A DNA stretch of 64,000 nt from the NCBI RefSeq assembly GCF_001682855.1, contig NZ_MAQW01000033.1, positions 77,580-141,579 of the forward strand, given 5' to 3'. Source of the DNA: Bacillus sp. FJAT-27264 (GTDB taxonomy: Bacteria; Bacillota; Bacilli; Paenibacillales; Paenibacillaceae). Positions 33,723 to 43,188 of the stretch are shown here, piece by piece. Below the pieces are notes generated by a model that ran no database searches, was not told where the DNA came from, and saw only the letters and a program-made list of their open reading frames with translations. The position numbers and the translations under genes were made by a program. The number at the start of each line of letters is the position of its first letter. Position 1 is the first letter of the stretch.

Positions 33723-34133
33723 TTAAGGGTTGCGAAGTTTATCTATAGCGCGGTATGCGCCCTCGTGCGTGTGTCTCGAGGCATCCGAAGCGGTGCTCTC
33801 CTTGGCAGCATTAGAGAGATCCTTCCGCAGGCGATTACGGCAGCTGTCACACATATGCCCTTCTCGGATCAGGGTTCCGCATACTTCGCAAGGATACGTC
33901 ATATTTGGGGCATTTGCTATGGATATTCGTCCTTCCCGAATAAAACGGGTGATCTCTTTGATGGAGATTCCCGTTGCATCCGACAATTCCTGAATGTTAG
34001 TTCCTCTATTCTCTCGCAAGTAATTTACGCAGATCTCATATTCATGCTCCAGTTCCTTGATACAGGGCTGGCATAACTCCATGAGATTCTTAACGTATAA
34101 CCGGCCGCACCTTGGACAATTGTCTAGATTCAT
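33723..34133 (-). CDS. yvyF: YvyF-type flagellar-operon zinc-ribbon protein
   Basis: About 136 residues. Two Cys4-type zinc ribbons flank a helix-turn-helix-like middle: DNCPRCGRLY...CQPC at the N-terminus and YPCEVCGTLIREGHMCDSC at the C-terminus, with NIQELSDATGISIKEITRFI between. Family members sit between comF and flgM in Bacillales; function is unknown, possibly regulatory. The start is uncertain: GGAGGAG is 14 nt before the ATG at 34133, while a non-ATG codon nearer the box cannot be excluded. Confidence 0.85.
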   Translation of the reverse strand: MNLDNCPRCGRLYVKNLMELCQPCIKELEHEYEICVNYLRENRGTNIQELSDATGISIKEITRFIREGRISIANAPNMTYPCEVCGTLIREGHMCDSCRNRLRKDLSNAAKESTASDASRHTHEGAYRAIDKLRNP

Positions 34134-34252
34134 AACAAGCAGCCGCTCCTCCCATACATTTTGTGCAAACATTACAATTCTTATGCTCCTAGATTACATG
34201 ATAGAAGAGCATTCGTCTATCTCTTGCAATGGATATACAAAGAATTAGTTCC

Positions 34253-35107
34253 CTAGGAGCGGGCCAGAGTCAAGCTGCGAATCTCCACAGCTAGGCCACA
34301 TTCGTCTGCAAGACGCTGTAGGGGCTCAGCACAGGCACGCAAAGTACTTCCTGTAGTGTAAATATCATCTACTATAATGATCCGCAGAGGAGCTCCAGAG
34401 TTACGTCGTGTCTGTAGCCAGTCAGTGAATCTATCCATCATCCCAGGATCAACCGCAAAGGCATGCTTCATGTCCGAAAACCGCTCGGCCCGGCTCTTAA
34501 AGCTTTGCTTTCCTGTATGATGAGTGCGAAGCAGCAAGGTAAGCTGCGGTATGCCCCTGTGAGTGGACAGCACATGGCCTAAACGTTCTGCCTGATTAAA
34601 GCCACGCTCCACCAGTCTGGCCCCGCTGACCGGAACGGGAATCAGCAGATCCGCTTCCCACGTGTCTCCTCCTTTATAGTCAAGAAAAGAAAAGAGAGAG
34701 GACCTTCTCCGTTCTTTGAGCTGAGACTGTCTCTCCCTATCCTGCTCCGCCTTCAGCAGACCATAGGCCTGGTCTAACATTAAACCCAGGAGAATAGTGT
34801 ATCTCTCATTCCCTCTATATTTATATTGCCCTATCAATTCACGCACCACCTCGTTATAAGCCACGGCACTACGGTTGCATATCAGTGGAGTAGGTTCATT
34901 AGATCGCGTACAATCCGGGCAGCCTACATGCCTGCCGCATGTGGTGCAGCGGGGAATCTGTATCCACGGTATCGCGGCAGCACAGTTTGAACAGACTTCG
35001 GGCAAAGACGACATTCCCTTACTGTTCTTCCCGCAAATCAGACATCTGGTTAAGGGAGGCGCCAGCAGTAATTCTGCTTTTTTCAACCATTGTGACAGCC
35101 TGCTCAT
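34253..35107 (-). CDS. comFC: Late competence protein ComFC (phosphoribosyltransferase-like)
   Basis: 284 residues. Needed for natural transformation, with a likely role after DNA entry with ComFA. N-terminal Cys-rich zinc site (RCLICGKN ... VCSNC ... RCTTCGRHVGCPDC) and C-terminal PRTase fold with LLIPVPVSGARLVERGFNQA and the PRPP-loop IIIVDDIYTTGSTL. The ATG overlaps the comFA stop by 4 nt. Confidence 0.95.
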   Translation of the reverse strand: MSRLSQWLKKAELLLAPPLTRCLICGKNSKGMSSLPEVCSNCAAAIPWIQIPRCTTCGRHVGCPDCTRSNEPTPLICNRSAVAYNEVVRELIGQYKYRGNERYTILLGLMLDQAYGLLKAEQDRERQSQLKERRRSSLFSFLDYKGGDTWEADLLIPVPVSGARLVERGFNQAERLGHVLSTHRGIPQLTLLLRTHHTGKQSFKSRAERFSDMKHAFAVDPGMMDRFTDWLQTRRNSGAPLRIIIVDDIYTTGSTLRACAEPLQRLADECGLAVEIRSLTLARS

Positions 35108-37326
35108 TGGAGACTTTCCTTACGAATGTAGCCTTTTTGACGAGCAATTCGGTTCATGGTACGGATCTGGGCGATGGCCCCTCGCTGCGAACGGCTCCAC
35201 TGCGGAGAGATGAAGAAGACTCTGCCCGCTGGATCATCCTTGGAGCGCCCGGCCCGGCCGGCCATTTGAACAAGTGAAGCCTCATCAAAAAGAGAACTGT
35301 CCGCATCCAAGATAAACACATCACTCCGCGGCACGGTTACCCCGCGCTCAAGAATCGTTGTGGTGACGAGCAGCGAGATGCTACGGTCACGAAACGCCGT
35401 CACTTTCTCCCCTCTTGCTGTGTCCTGAGAGGAAGTCCCTTCTATAACCACACTCGGGAAACGGCGCCGCAAAAGCAACAGCAAACCTTCGATGTGGGCG
35501 ATACGGGATACAAATAGAAAAATCTGCGCGCTGCGGTCCAGTGATATTTGCAGCTCTTGAATCAGCTTCTTCGGCAAAGTGCCTCGTTTCAGGCAGATTC
35601 TCACCGGGTCCGCAGCCAAATGCCGCGGTACAGGCAAAGGGTGCCCGTGGAAACGAACCGGAACCCGGGCATGAGCCAGCTTCCCCGATTTGACTTGACG
35701 CTGCATGTTCTTCGGGGGCGTGGCGGACAGGTAGATGAAGCATCCGTCCGGCTTGCATGCCTGCCCTGCCGCATAGGCCAGCATCGGATCGTTATGATAG
35801 GGATAGGCATCTAGCTCATCTATGATAACGAGATCGAAGCTGTGATAGAAGCGCAGAAGCTGATGGGTGGTCGCCAACGTCATCCGGGCACCCACCCAGC
35901 GCTCTGCGCTGCCGCCGTACAGCACGGCGAGGCTCTCCGCCGGGAAAGCCCGTCCTAGCCTCGGCGCCAGCTCCAGTACAACGTCGCGCCGCGGTGTTGC
36001 TACGAGCGCCCGGCCTCCAGCGCCGAGTACGGCCTCCAGGAGCGGGAAAATCATCTCCGTTTTTCCCGCTCCTGTCACTGCCCAGAGCAGGAAGCGCTCT
36101 GGGCTCGGGACAGAGGAACGCTTGGAGCTCGGGACGGCGGAGCGCTGCCGCCGCTCCGCCAGAAAAGCCAGCGCAGCCCCGGCGGCTCCCGCCTGGGCCG
36201 CGCTAAGCCCCCACCGGCGTGCCGCCACGGTGGGATCAGAGCTGGCCGTGCATTGCACGGCCGGGGCCGCTGCGCTGCGCAGCAGCAGCGTACAAGCCCG
36301 GCTGCGCCCAAGTGCGAGGCAGGCCTCGCAGTAGGCGCAGCCCGAGAGCCCGCACGCAGCACAGGGCGTGCGGGCAGTGGCAGCGCTGCCGCAGCGACGG
36401 CAGCGCGGAAGGGCGCGGCGCGTGGCGAAGCCGCGCCGGAAGCCCAGGTGCGGCGACCAGGAGGCAGCCGCACGCAAAGCGCCAGCAACCAACGGGAGCT
36501 GGCGCAACCCTTGACGCGCGGCTCCGCCACGCGCGTCCTCGCCCATCCCGACAGCGGCTTCAATCCTCAGCCGCCCTTGCAAATGCGCCAGCTGGGCAGC
36601 GCGGCGCCAATAACCGCATAATTCCGGGCTTTGTTCCAGCAGCAACGCTTCCAGCTCCGCTTCAAGCAGGGAACGCCCGGACAGTGCATTAACCAACTGC
36701 TCTGCTTGGCTAGCCAGCAGGGCTAGATTTTCGATTCTGTCCCCAAGGAAAGTCACCTCTTCTCTGTCACTTTGATCTCTAAAGTAGCTATTCCATTCAA
36801 AAACATCCGTCATCCTCTCTCCGGACTCTCCGAACGAAGATATATTGGCAGCTTTCCGCTTCTCACTTTTCAAGAAAGCCTGACCTTCCTTCATTTCGCT
36901 ATCATTATTAACTCCCACGTTGCAACCACGGTCCGTCAATCTCCACCTATCAACTTCATATTTCCAAATCGAAATTCCCGCTACCAGCCATTTTGAATAC
37001 CCTATGACATCACCATTACCGTTACCATCACCCTCACCCTCTGCCTTTAGTTCAGGCTGAAGAATATCTTCTTTGTATTTCCCCCACTCCTTGCTGCCCC
37101 AGGTGTCCATATGTTTATCTGACTGGAATCGGTCACGAAAGAGCATGGCCCAACCCAATGGCATTTCCATTGAAAGTAGAACCAAACGCTCCACCGCTTG
37201 GGTGTGACCCCAATCCCCACTTCTCTTCTCCCGGCCTTCCCACCAACAGAAATCGACAGCTGTTGCCAGAGAAATCCATACCCTCCATGTACCCCTACAC
37301 TCCACCGCGTAAATTGCTGTTCTCAT
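35104..37326 (-). CDS. comFA: DNA uptake helicase ComFA with unusual N-terminus and GC-rich centre
   Basis: 740 residues from the ATG at 37326 (GGGAGGG upstream). ATP-dependent DNA translocase for transformation. Residues ~309-334 hold the four-cysteine zinc finger (RCRRCG ... CAACGLSGCAYCEAC), Walker A TGAGKTE is near 418-424, the DEAD-like DELDAYPY near 503-510, motif III SAT near 534, and QMAGRAGR near 687-694. A longer ORF from 37500 would cross the terminator of the upstream gene and is rejected. Residues ~1-250 are poorly conserved. About 300 central residues are Ala/Arg-rich, encoded by strongly GC-rich DNA (about 35880-36620). comFB is absent. Confidence 0.92.
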   Translation of the reverse strand: MRTAIYAVECRGTWRVWISLATAVDFCWWEGREKRSGDWGHTQAVERLVLLSMEMPLGWAMLFRDRFQSDKHMDTWGSKEWGKYKEDILQPELKAEGEGDGNGNGDVIGYSKWLVAGISIWKYEVDRWRLTDRGCNVGVNNDSEMKEGQAFLKSEKRKAANISSFGESGERMTDVFEWNSYFRDQSDREEVTFLGDRIENLALLASQAEQLVNALSGRSLLEAELEALLLEQSPELCGYWRRAAQLAHLQGRLRIEAAVGMGEDARGGAARQGLRQLPLVAGALRAAASWSPHLGFRRGFATRRALPRCRRCGSAATARTPCAACGLSGCAYCEACLALGRSRACTLLLRSAAAPAVQCTASSDPTVAARRWGLSAAQAGAAGAALAFLAERRQRSAVPSSKRSSVPSPERFLLWAVTGAGKTEMIFPLLEAVLGAGGRALVATPRRDVVLELAPRLGRAFPAESLAVLYGGSAERWVGARMTLATTHQLLRFYHSFDLVIIDELDAYPYHNDPMLAYAAGQACKPDGCFIYLSATPPKNMQRQVKSGKLAHARVPVRFHGHPLPVPRHLAADPVRICLKRGTLPKKLIQELQISLDRSAQIFLFVSRIAHIEGLLLLLRRRFPSVVIEGTSSQDTARGEKVTAFRDRSISLLVTTTILERGVTVPRSDVFILDADSSLFDEASLVQMAGRAGRSKDDPAGRVFFISPQWSRSQRGAIAQIRTMNRIARQKGYIRKESLQ

Positions 37327-37453
37327 CACATTCCCTCCCTCTATGAGCTGGCCCCATATAATCAAGAAATTCAACTGCCAATGCTGAATTGCAGCACAGC
37401 AATGACCTTCTATCTCACTCCCTCTTTTCCGGCTCCCATAATACAAAGACATA

Positions 37454-37493
37454 CAAAAAAAGCACACTCCCCTTTTTCCTGGAGAGTGTGCTT
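37454..37493 (-). terminator. Terminator of the 147-aa gene
   Basis: 10-bp perfect arms AAGCACACTC (37460-37469) and complement (37484-37493), followed by TTTTTTTG on the minus strand. It lies upstream of comFA. Confidence 0.85.
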
Positions 37494-37515
37494 CACCCAT
37501 TGCTTACATAGTTAT

Positions 37516-37959
37516 TTAAATATCGCCATGCTTTGATTTTGATCCCCTACTTCCATCCACCTGTATCATAGGCCATCGGACGGTTTGCCCAGACAACCGC
37601 AAATCCAGTATAATTCCCCGTGATTTCGACATTTCTTCCTGGCCGAGAGCAGGCACAACGGTTGCCAAGTCTAGGGAGCAGCCGCTCCTGGCCATCCTGG
37701 ATACGATCCCCATTGTAGTATCACTGGAGTTATCGTCCATCACAAGCACTCGTAAGGGCTTTCCTGTAAGAAAAGCATGAAACGTCAATGCCCGAATATA
37801 CCATTCCACCACAGATTCGTGATTTCGAGTGATAAGAATATATTGAACCCACTTTCCGGATTCCCGTGCCTGACGGGACTTTTCCCGGATATGCAGCACG
37901 TGAACAAGGGCTACTGCGGATGAATAAACCACTGCAATCCATATTAATTGGGCTACCAT
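37516..37959 (-). CDS. Small membrane-anchored GT2-like protein, function unknown
   Basis: 147 residues. One N-terminal membrane segment (LIWIAVVYSSAVALVHVL), then the first half of a GT-A-like fold: YILITRNHESVVEWYIRALT and LRVLVMDDNSSDTTMGIVSR. No DXD motif or acceptor-binding half follows, so it is either a truncated glycosyltransferase relic or a small protein using the fold for something else. The RBS AGAGGAGG and its own terminator argue that it is expressed. It lies between degU and comFA. Confidence 0.7.
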   Translation of the reverse strand: MVAQLIWIAVVYSSAVALVHVLHIREKSRQARESGKWVQYILITRNHESVVEWYIRALTFHAFLTGKPLRVLVMDDNSSDTTMGIVSRMARSGCSLDLATVVPALGQEEMSKSRGIILDLRLSGQTVRWPMIQVDGSRGSKSKHGDI

Positions 37960-38060
37960 GGAGATGCACCTCCTCTGTATACCGACAATATATGCCGATA
38001 CTTAGGGGTCGGTGACAGCCCACACCATTTCATGTTACAAGCCTGATTCCCGGACGCTGC

Positions 38061-38110
38061 TGCCCCCTGGTTAATCTTCCCTCATCTTCGCAGACAACAA
38101 CCAGGGGGCA
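38061..38110. repeat. Perfect 12-bp inverted repeat between degU and the 147-aa gene
   Basis: TGCCCCCTGGTT (38061-38072) and its exact complement (38099-38110), separated by 26 nt, with no U-run on either side. It lies in the ~290-nt gap 37960-38249, which shows no gene. It may be a weak terminator of degU, an operator or an RNA element. Confidence 0.6.
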
Positions 38111-38249
38111 AAGACAGGCGTAACAGTTTCTTATTCTTCCGATCACCTTGGTTAAACAGACACCAGACTACCGGACATTTAAAATACTATGTAACGTAAG
38201 TCCCTGATACGTAAACACTCCAAAACGCTCTATTAAAACATCAGCTGAT

Positions 38250-38972
38250 TTACAGAGTTACCCAACCGTACTTGATCGAGTTAATTACAGCCTGCGTGCG
38301 ATCATCCACTTCCATCTTCTGCAGAATACTACTGACATGGTTCTTGACGGTTTTCTCACTGATAAAGAGATATTCACCGATCATTTTATTGCTCTTGCCC
38401 TCTGCCATCAGACGCAGTACTTCGGCTTCACGACGGGTCAGCGGATTATTGTCTCCCGCAACGAATTTGACACCAGCTTCCTTCACTGTTGTCTCTGCCA
38501 TTGCACCCGTTTCGTTCAGATAAGTCATGCGGCGAAGTTGATTGATCAGTTTACCAGTTACCTTGGGGTGGATAAAAGCATGGCCGCCGCATACCGATCG
38601 GATAGCATTGATCAGTGATTCTGCTTCCATGTCCTTCAACAGATACCCGTTGGCACCTTTGCGCAGCGTTTCAAACACGTAGCTCTCATCATCATGAATG
38701 GATAAAATAATAACCTTTACATCAGGGAACATCTCCCGGAGCTTTTGCGTAGCCTCCACGCCGTTCTCAACTGGCATATTGATATCCATCAAGACAATAT
38801 CCGGCTTGGTGACATTGCAAAATTCCAGGACCTGAATGCCATCGCCGCATTCTCCAATGACCTCGATATCTTCCTCCATGTTCAAAATCCTTTTGAGTCC
38901 TTCACGAAAAAGCTGATGATCATCCGCCAAAAGCACTTTTATAGACATTTTTTCAGAGCTCTGGTTCTCCAT
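38250..38972 (-). CDS. degU: Two-component response regulator DegU
   Basis: 240 residues. Receiver domain with VLLADDHQLFREGLKRIL and the phosphorylated Asp in PDIVLMDINMP, then a LuxR/FixJ HTH with LTRREAEVLRLMAEGKSNKM and EKTVKNHVSSILQKM. Controls exoenzymes, competence, motility and biofilm in Bacillales. The ATG at 38972 has AAAGGAG eight bases upstream and lies 4 nt after the degS stop; a longer ORF to 38999 overlaps degS. Confidence 0.96.
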   Translation of the reverse strand: MENQSSEKMSIKVLLADDHQLFREGLKRILNMEEDIEVIGECGDGIQVLEFCNVTKPDIVLMDINMPVENGVEATQKLREMFPDVKVIILSIHDDESYVFETLRKGANGYLLKDMEAESLINAIRSVCGGHAFIHPKVTGKLINQLRRMTYLNETGAMAETTVKEAGVKFVAGDNNPLTRREAEVLRLMAEGKSNKMIGEYLFISEKTVKNHVSSILQKMEVDDRTQAVINSIKYGWVTL

Positions 38973-38976
38973 TATA

Positions 38977-40152
38977 TTACTCCTTTCCCTTCTCCACATT
39001 CGTCGGAATGTGAATTACGATTGTTGTGCCCTGGTTCTCGGCTGATTCAATTTCCATTCTTCCTTCCAGAAGCTCCACGCGTTCGCGCATTCCCAGCAAG
39101 CCGAAGCTTTCCCGGCTGCCTTGTTCTGTCTTCATTTTTTGCACATTGAACCCCAATCCGTTATCTTTTACCACAATCTTCATCAACTGTGCCTGATAGG
39201 TGATCTCCACCAATACATAGCTAGGGTAGGCATGCTTCGCAGCATTAGACAGTGCTTCCTGGACAAGGCGATATACCGCCGCTTCCATGGCTGAAGAAAG
39301 GCGATACTCCTTGCCTCTGGTCTCAAAAGAGGTACGGATCTTCGTCTTCTCCTCAAAATCATGCACATATTTCCGTAATGTCGGAATTAGTCCCAAATCG
39401 TCGAGCGCCATCGGACGAAGGTTGAAAATAACCTTGCGCATTTCCTCCAGGCTGTAACGAACCTGCCCTTTCAAGTCTATTACTTCGTCCTGCACCAGCC
39501 CAAATTCCTGCTTTACCAGCATTCTTTCAACAATTTCCGTCCTAAGGACTAGATTCGCAAGCATTTGAGCGGGACCGTCATGAATTTCCCGGGCAATTCT
39601 CTTCCGTTCCTCTTCCTGGGCCAGAATAATTTTGAGTCCAATGATCTGGCGATTCTTCGCCGATTCGACAATTCGGGTCACTTGTCCCAGTTCTCCGGAC
39701 AAATATTCTAGGACTACACTCATTTGCGAACCAATTGATTCCGCACGTTCCACCGAATTTTCGACACTGCGGACGCGCAATTGCAATTCATCACGGCGGG
39801 TTCGCAGATAAGCCTCCCGCTCGCGTGTCATCATCAGCTCAAGCTGAAGTTCCGTGGCTTTTTCATAGGCAATGCGTATATCCTTCTCCGAATAACGGAC
39901 AAAATCACGGCTGACTTCCGTCAGCCGGATACGGGAGCGGTGGTATTGCAGTTCCAGCTTGTCTACCTTTTGCAATGTTTCATCCGTTTCTTCCATCACA
40001 CGCTGCAGTTCTTTAGTGAGGGCAACAAGCTCGTCACGCGCTACCTGCAGGATTTCATATATCTGGTACTTGCTGCTCTCCATCACGTCGATGGTGTTCT
40101 TGATGACGCGATCTATCGCATCGGCTTGAAATTCCACGGATGCTTGCCCCAT
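38977..40152 (-). CDS. degS: Sensor histidine kinase DegS
   Basis: 391 residues, cytoplasmic, no membrane segment. Long N-terminal coiled-coil sensor region (to about 180), phosphoacceptor His in RIAREIHDGPAQMLANL, and HATPase_c motifs VYRLVQEALSNAAKHA, VVKDNGLGFN and SFGLLGMRERVELLEG. Partner of the adjacent degU. The Shine-Dalgarno in front of the ATG is weak. Confidence 0.96.
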   Translation of the reverse strand: MGQASVEFQADAIDRVIKNTIDVMESSKYQIYEILQVARDELVALTKELQRVMEETDETLQKVDKLELQYHRSRIRLTEVSRDFVRYSEKDIRIAYEKATELQLELMMTREREAYLRTRRDELQLRVRSVENSVERAESIGSQMSVVLEYLSGELGQVTRIVESAKNRQIIGLKIILAQEEERKRIAREIHDGPAQMLANLVLRTEIVERMLVKQEFGLVQDEVIDLKGQVRYSLEEMRKVIFNLRPMALDDLGLIPTLRKYVHDFEEKTKIRTSFETRGKEYRLSSAMEAAVYRLVQEALSNAAKHAYPSYVLVEITYQAQLMKIVVKDNGLGFNVQKMKTEQGSRESFGLLGMRERVELLEGRMEIESAENQGTTIVIHIPTNVEKGKE

Positions 40153-40195
40153 TTCTATCGGATCGTTGTTAAAGGCTTGCCTTTATATTAACATA

Positions 40196-42925
40196 TCACG
40201 ATTCGATAGTTACGGTCTTCGTGTTCTGTTCCCATTTTACGGTTAATCCCAATTGTTCAGAAACCAATCTGAGCGGTACTAAAGTCCTGCCTTGTAGGAG
40301 CAAGGGAGCTACTTCAGCACTTTGACGTTTTCCGTTCAAGACAAATTCCTTCTTGCCCAGCGTCAGATCGAGTACCTTAGATCCGCGTAATACGAGAATT
40401 CTCTTGTTAACCGGATCCCAAGTTGCAGTCCCTCCAAAAGCATCCAGTACATAACGAATCGGCACATAGGTGCTGTTGTCTTTAACAATCGGGGCTACAT
40501 CAATCGGTTTTTTCTGACCGTTCACAGTAACTGTTTTGGAACCGATAATCATTGACGCTGTTCCTTTCGGAAGACCTGCCTCACTCGAAAGCGACGGCAT
40601 CGTAAAGGTAATATTGTCAAAAGCAACTGTTCCTGTCTTAGACCGTTCATCTTGTCCTTCTTCTACATTCACAACATAGAGGCGTTTCAGCGTCGCCGGG
40701 AATTTGATCCCTGATCCTGTTAGATCGATGTTTAGACTCTTCCATCCCGTCCAGTCAATCACCTTAGCCAGATCGACATACACTGTTGCACCGCTGTTAT
40801 CTACGATTTCAGCTCGCATCCAATTTAGACTCTTGTCACCCATGACATCCACGGACATCGAGGTAGCTGTAGCAGGGATTGCTTTTCCATTCGTTCCATT
40901 AAACTGGGCGTAAGCATACATTTTGCCGCTGCCGGCAGTCATATCATAGCTCATGGACAACACCTTCGAACCTGCGCGATCAGGTCCTCCATCCGTAACG
41001 GCTGCTGTTCCCTTCACACCAGAAGCATTAGTAGTGAACGCGATTGGATAATTCACATTCTCAAAATCCTCCCAAGGCGTAGCCGCCGCTTTCGAGAGTA
41101 CAACTGCGGTACTGAAACCGTCATATCGGGCAATCGCATAACCGGTAGTGACACCTTCATCCACAGAAGCTACCGTCAGCTTGCCATCCTGTACACTACC
41201 TTTGAAACCAACAAATTCCCATTTCAATGCAGAAGCAGGTACTGCCACGGACGCCCCACTCTTCGTAGCAGCTGTTACTGGAACCGCGACCGAAGCTCCT
41301 GCTGTCAGAGGCGCTGTTGCGGTCCCTATGGATAAGCTATTCAGGTCACTCCCGCCCAGTACCGTCACTTTGGTATCTGCACTTGCCCCACCGCTTGCTG
41401 CCGTTAACGTAACAGTTCCCGGTTTCACGGCTGTAACTTCACCTGCTTTGACAGTCACGCTGTCACCACTGGATTTCCAAGTAGGATTTCCAGCTGCAAC
41501 GTCAATCGGGTTGTAGTAAGTGTCATAACCCTTCAAAGAGTAAGTCGCTTTCTGACCAATCAGCAATGTAGTATTGCCACTAATTTTAATGCCTTTTACT
41601 TCACCCTGCGGGGCAGAGGTGTACACGCCGAGTCCATTAACGACACTTCGCTGCTCTGTACCATACTCTGTATTAAAAGTCAGTGTAGTCGAGGGTTCAG
41701 CAAGCGGCCGGTCGACCATGGTTGTAGAACCGCCACCATCCAGATTAAGTCCTTTCCAGACTCCAATATTAGTCATGAAGGACTGAAGTTCGCTGAGTGA
41801 CATTCCGGTGCTGTTGTTGTTCTTCTCTACAGCTATCACATACACATAACGACCATCCTGGGAATAACCCAGTGCCGTACGGGCACGGGTACCGTCGATG
41901 CTGCTCGTAGAGCGGGAGAACGCCGATGCCTTCCCGTTATTTACAAGAATCGTATGTCCACCGATCATCGTTTGCAGCGTGCTCGGATCTAAAGCCTGCT
42001 GTGTTGTTTTGGAAATAAGTGAATAAGTGCTGGTTACGGGTTGGCCAACCGTCAAATGTTCCGTCATAAATTTGGCTGCTTGTCCATGTCCACGCAGAAT
42101 AAAAGCACCCTTGGGAACAGCCATCGGCAGCGCAGCATTTTCAGAGAGTTTAGTAACTACACCGTTCTCTACCAGCGCCTCTGTTGGAGTAGTAGAACTA
42201 TTCTTAGGTCGATCTAGCGCCGTCCATACATCCGTATATATGTACAAGGCATTGGCATGGCTGTAGGTAGAAGTGCCACCTTCCGGATTATAGGCCCCTT
42301 TGTTGACGCCTGAAAGCGGGAACTGGCTTCCATCCCCAGAGGATACCGTCCCTTGGAAACTGAACTCATCAATGATCGGTTTCCGGTCTTTCGTCACGGC
42401 AAATGCGTACATGCCATCCAGCTGGGAAGGCGTAGATACCAGCACCCCACCAGATACTTGACCACCAATAGGAGAACCCTCTCCTCCAGTATTAAAGTAA
42501 TCTCCGTTTACCGCGGCGACTGCTCCCGTCTCCTTCGCCATACCCCCGGTACTTTGGCGAGTGGTCAGCGTTCCGCCCTTACCTGTCATGACATCCAGGG
42601 AAACATAAGGATTACTCAGGTCGACGCGGATCACATCTGCTAATCCGGTAGCGCTTTTCCCCGAGCGTACAGCTGTATATTTATACTTCATCATAACGGC
42701 TCCAGAGGTAATAACATCCTCACTGAGCTTGTTGACTGTTAGTGCCGTTGCCGCAGCTGCAATAGAAGCATTGCTGGCTGTCCATGGACTCATAAATTCA
42801 CTACCGATTACCGGCATGATCCAAAGCACGCCTGCCAATGAGGCGGCGACCCATCTTTTTGCAGTCGTTGCTCTTCTCTCCTGCACAGACTCGTTACGCT
42901 GCTTACCCGTGAAAGCATTGTTCAT
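40196..42925 (-). CDS. Exported phosphodiester glycosidase-like protein with Ig-like and copper-amine-oxidase-type domains
   Basis: 909 residues. Membrane segment near 23-45, then a NAGPA-type domain (about 70-420) with AAVNGDYFNTGGEGSPIGG, RTALGYSQDGRYVYVIAVE and the signature GVWKGLNLDGGGSTTMV. A Big2-like Ig domain (about 435-515), a carbohydrate-binding-like beta domain, and two copper-amine-oxidase N-terminal repeats at the C-terminus follow (STYVPIRYVLDAFGGTATWD and RTLVPLRLVSEQLGLTVKWE). The NAGPA domain may cleave GlcNAc-1-phosphodiester bonds in wall polymers. RBS GGGAGAG. It stands between degS and the big SLH gene. Confidence 0.85.
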   Translation of the reverse strand: MNNAFTGKQRNESVQERRATTAKRWVAASLAGVLWIMPVIGSEFMSPWTASNASIAAAATALTVNKLSEDVITSGAVMMKYKYTAVRSGKSATGLADVIRVDLSNPYVSLDVMTGKGGTLTTRQSTGGMAKETGAVAAVNGDYFNTGGEGSPIGGQVSGGVLVSTPSQLDGMYAFAVTKDRKPIIDEFSFQGTVSSGDGSQFPLSGVNKGAYNPEGGTSTYSHANALYIYTDVWTALDRPKNSSTTPTEALVENGVVTKLSENAALPMAVPKGAFILRGHGQAAKFMTEHLTVGQPVTSTYSLISKTTQQALDPSTLQTMIGGHTILVNNGKASAFSRSTSSIDGTRARTALGYSQDGRYVYVIAVEKNNNSTGMSLSELQSFMTNIGVWKGLNLDGGGSTTMVDRPLAEPSTTLTFNTEYGTEQRSVVNGLGVYTSAPQGEVKGIKISGNTTLLIGQKATYSLKGYDTYYNPIDVAAGNPTWKSSGDSVTVKAGEVTAVKPGTVTLTAASGGASADTKVTVLGGSDLNSLSIGTATAPLTAGASVAVPVTAATKSGASVAVPASALKWEFVGFKGSVQDGKLTVASVDEGVTTGYAIARYDGFSTAVVLSKAAATPWEDFENVNYPIAFTTNASGVKGTAAVTDGGPDRAGSKVLSMSYDMTAGSGKMYAYAQFNGTNGKAIPATATSMSVDVMGDKSLNWMRAEIVDNSGATVYVDLAKVIDWTGWKSLNIDLTGSGIKFPATLKRLYVVNVEEGQDERSKTGTVAFDNITFTMPSLSSEAGLPKGTASMIIGSKTVTVNGQKKPIDVAPIVKDNSTYVPIRYVLDAFGGTATWDPVNKRILVLRGSKVLDLTLGKKEFVLNGKRQSAEVAPLLLQGRTLVPLRLVSEQLGLTVKWEQNTKTVTIES

Positions 42926-43122
42926 TTCAGAATAACTCTCCCATCTCTTATTCTACTCTTCGATTCTATTCTCAAAGTCTGGAAATCCATGTCCTATTTT
43001 CCTAGTATACATCAATAATAGACTTGATTTAGCCCGAAAAGTTGCGAAATTTGCGAGATTAAGAGCTTTCCCATTGGCAAATGTTCGTGCAGTGATGAAC
43101 GGTTTCACGCTTGTATTCACAG

Positions 43123-43148
43123 AAAAAGCCCGACTCTATGAGCCGGGC
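43123..43148 (-). terminator. Terminator of the 1343-aa SLH gene
   Basis: Stem from GCCCGACTC (43128-43136) and GAGCCGGGC (43140-43148), 3-nt loop with one G-U pair, followed by TTTTT on the minus strand. Confidence 0.85.
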
Positions 43149-43188
43149 CTGAGACAAATTTAACCTCTTCTTCATCAATATTCAGTTG

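Noticed and set aside
35994..36692. Several overlapping ORFs on both strands inside comFA
   Set aside because: They are a by-product of the GC-rich segment; only the comFA frame shows zinc-finger and helicase motifs.
37327..37500. N-terminal extension of comFA (extra 58 codons)
   Set aside because: It contains the terminator of the upstream gene, and the ATG at 37326 has a good RBS.
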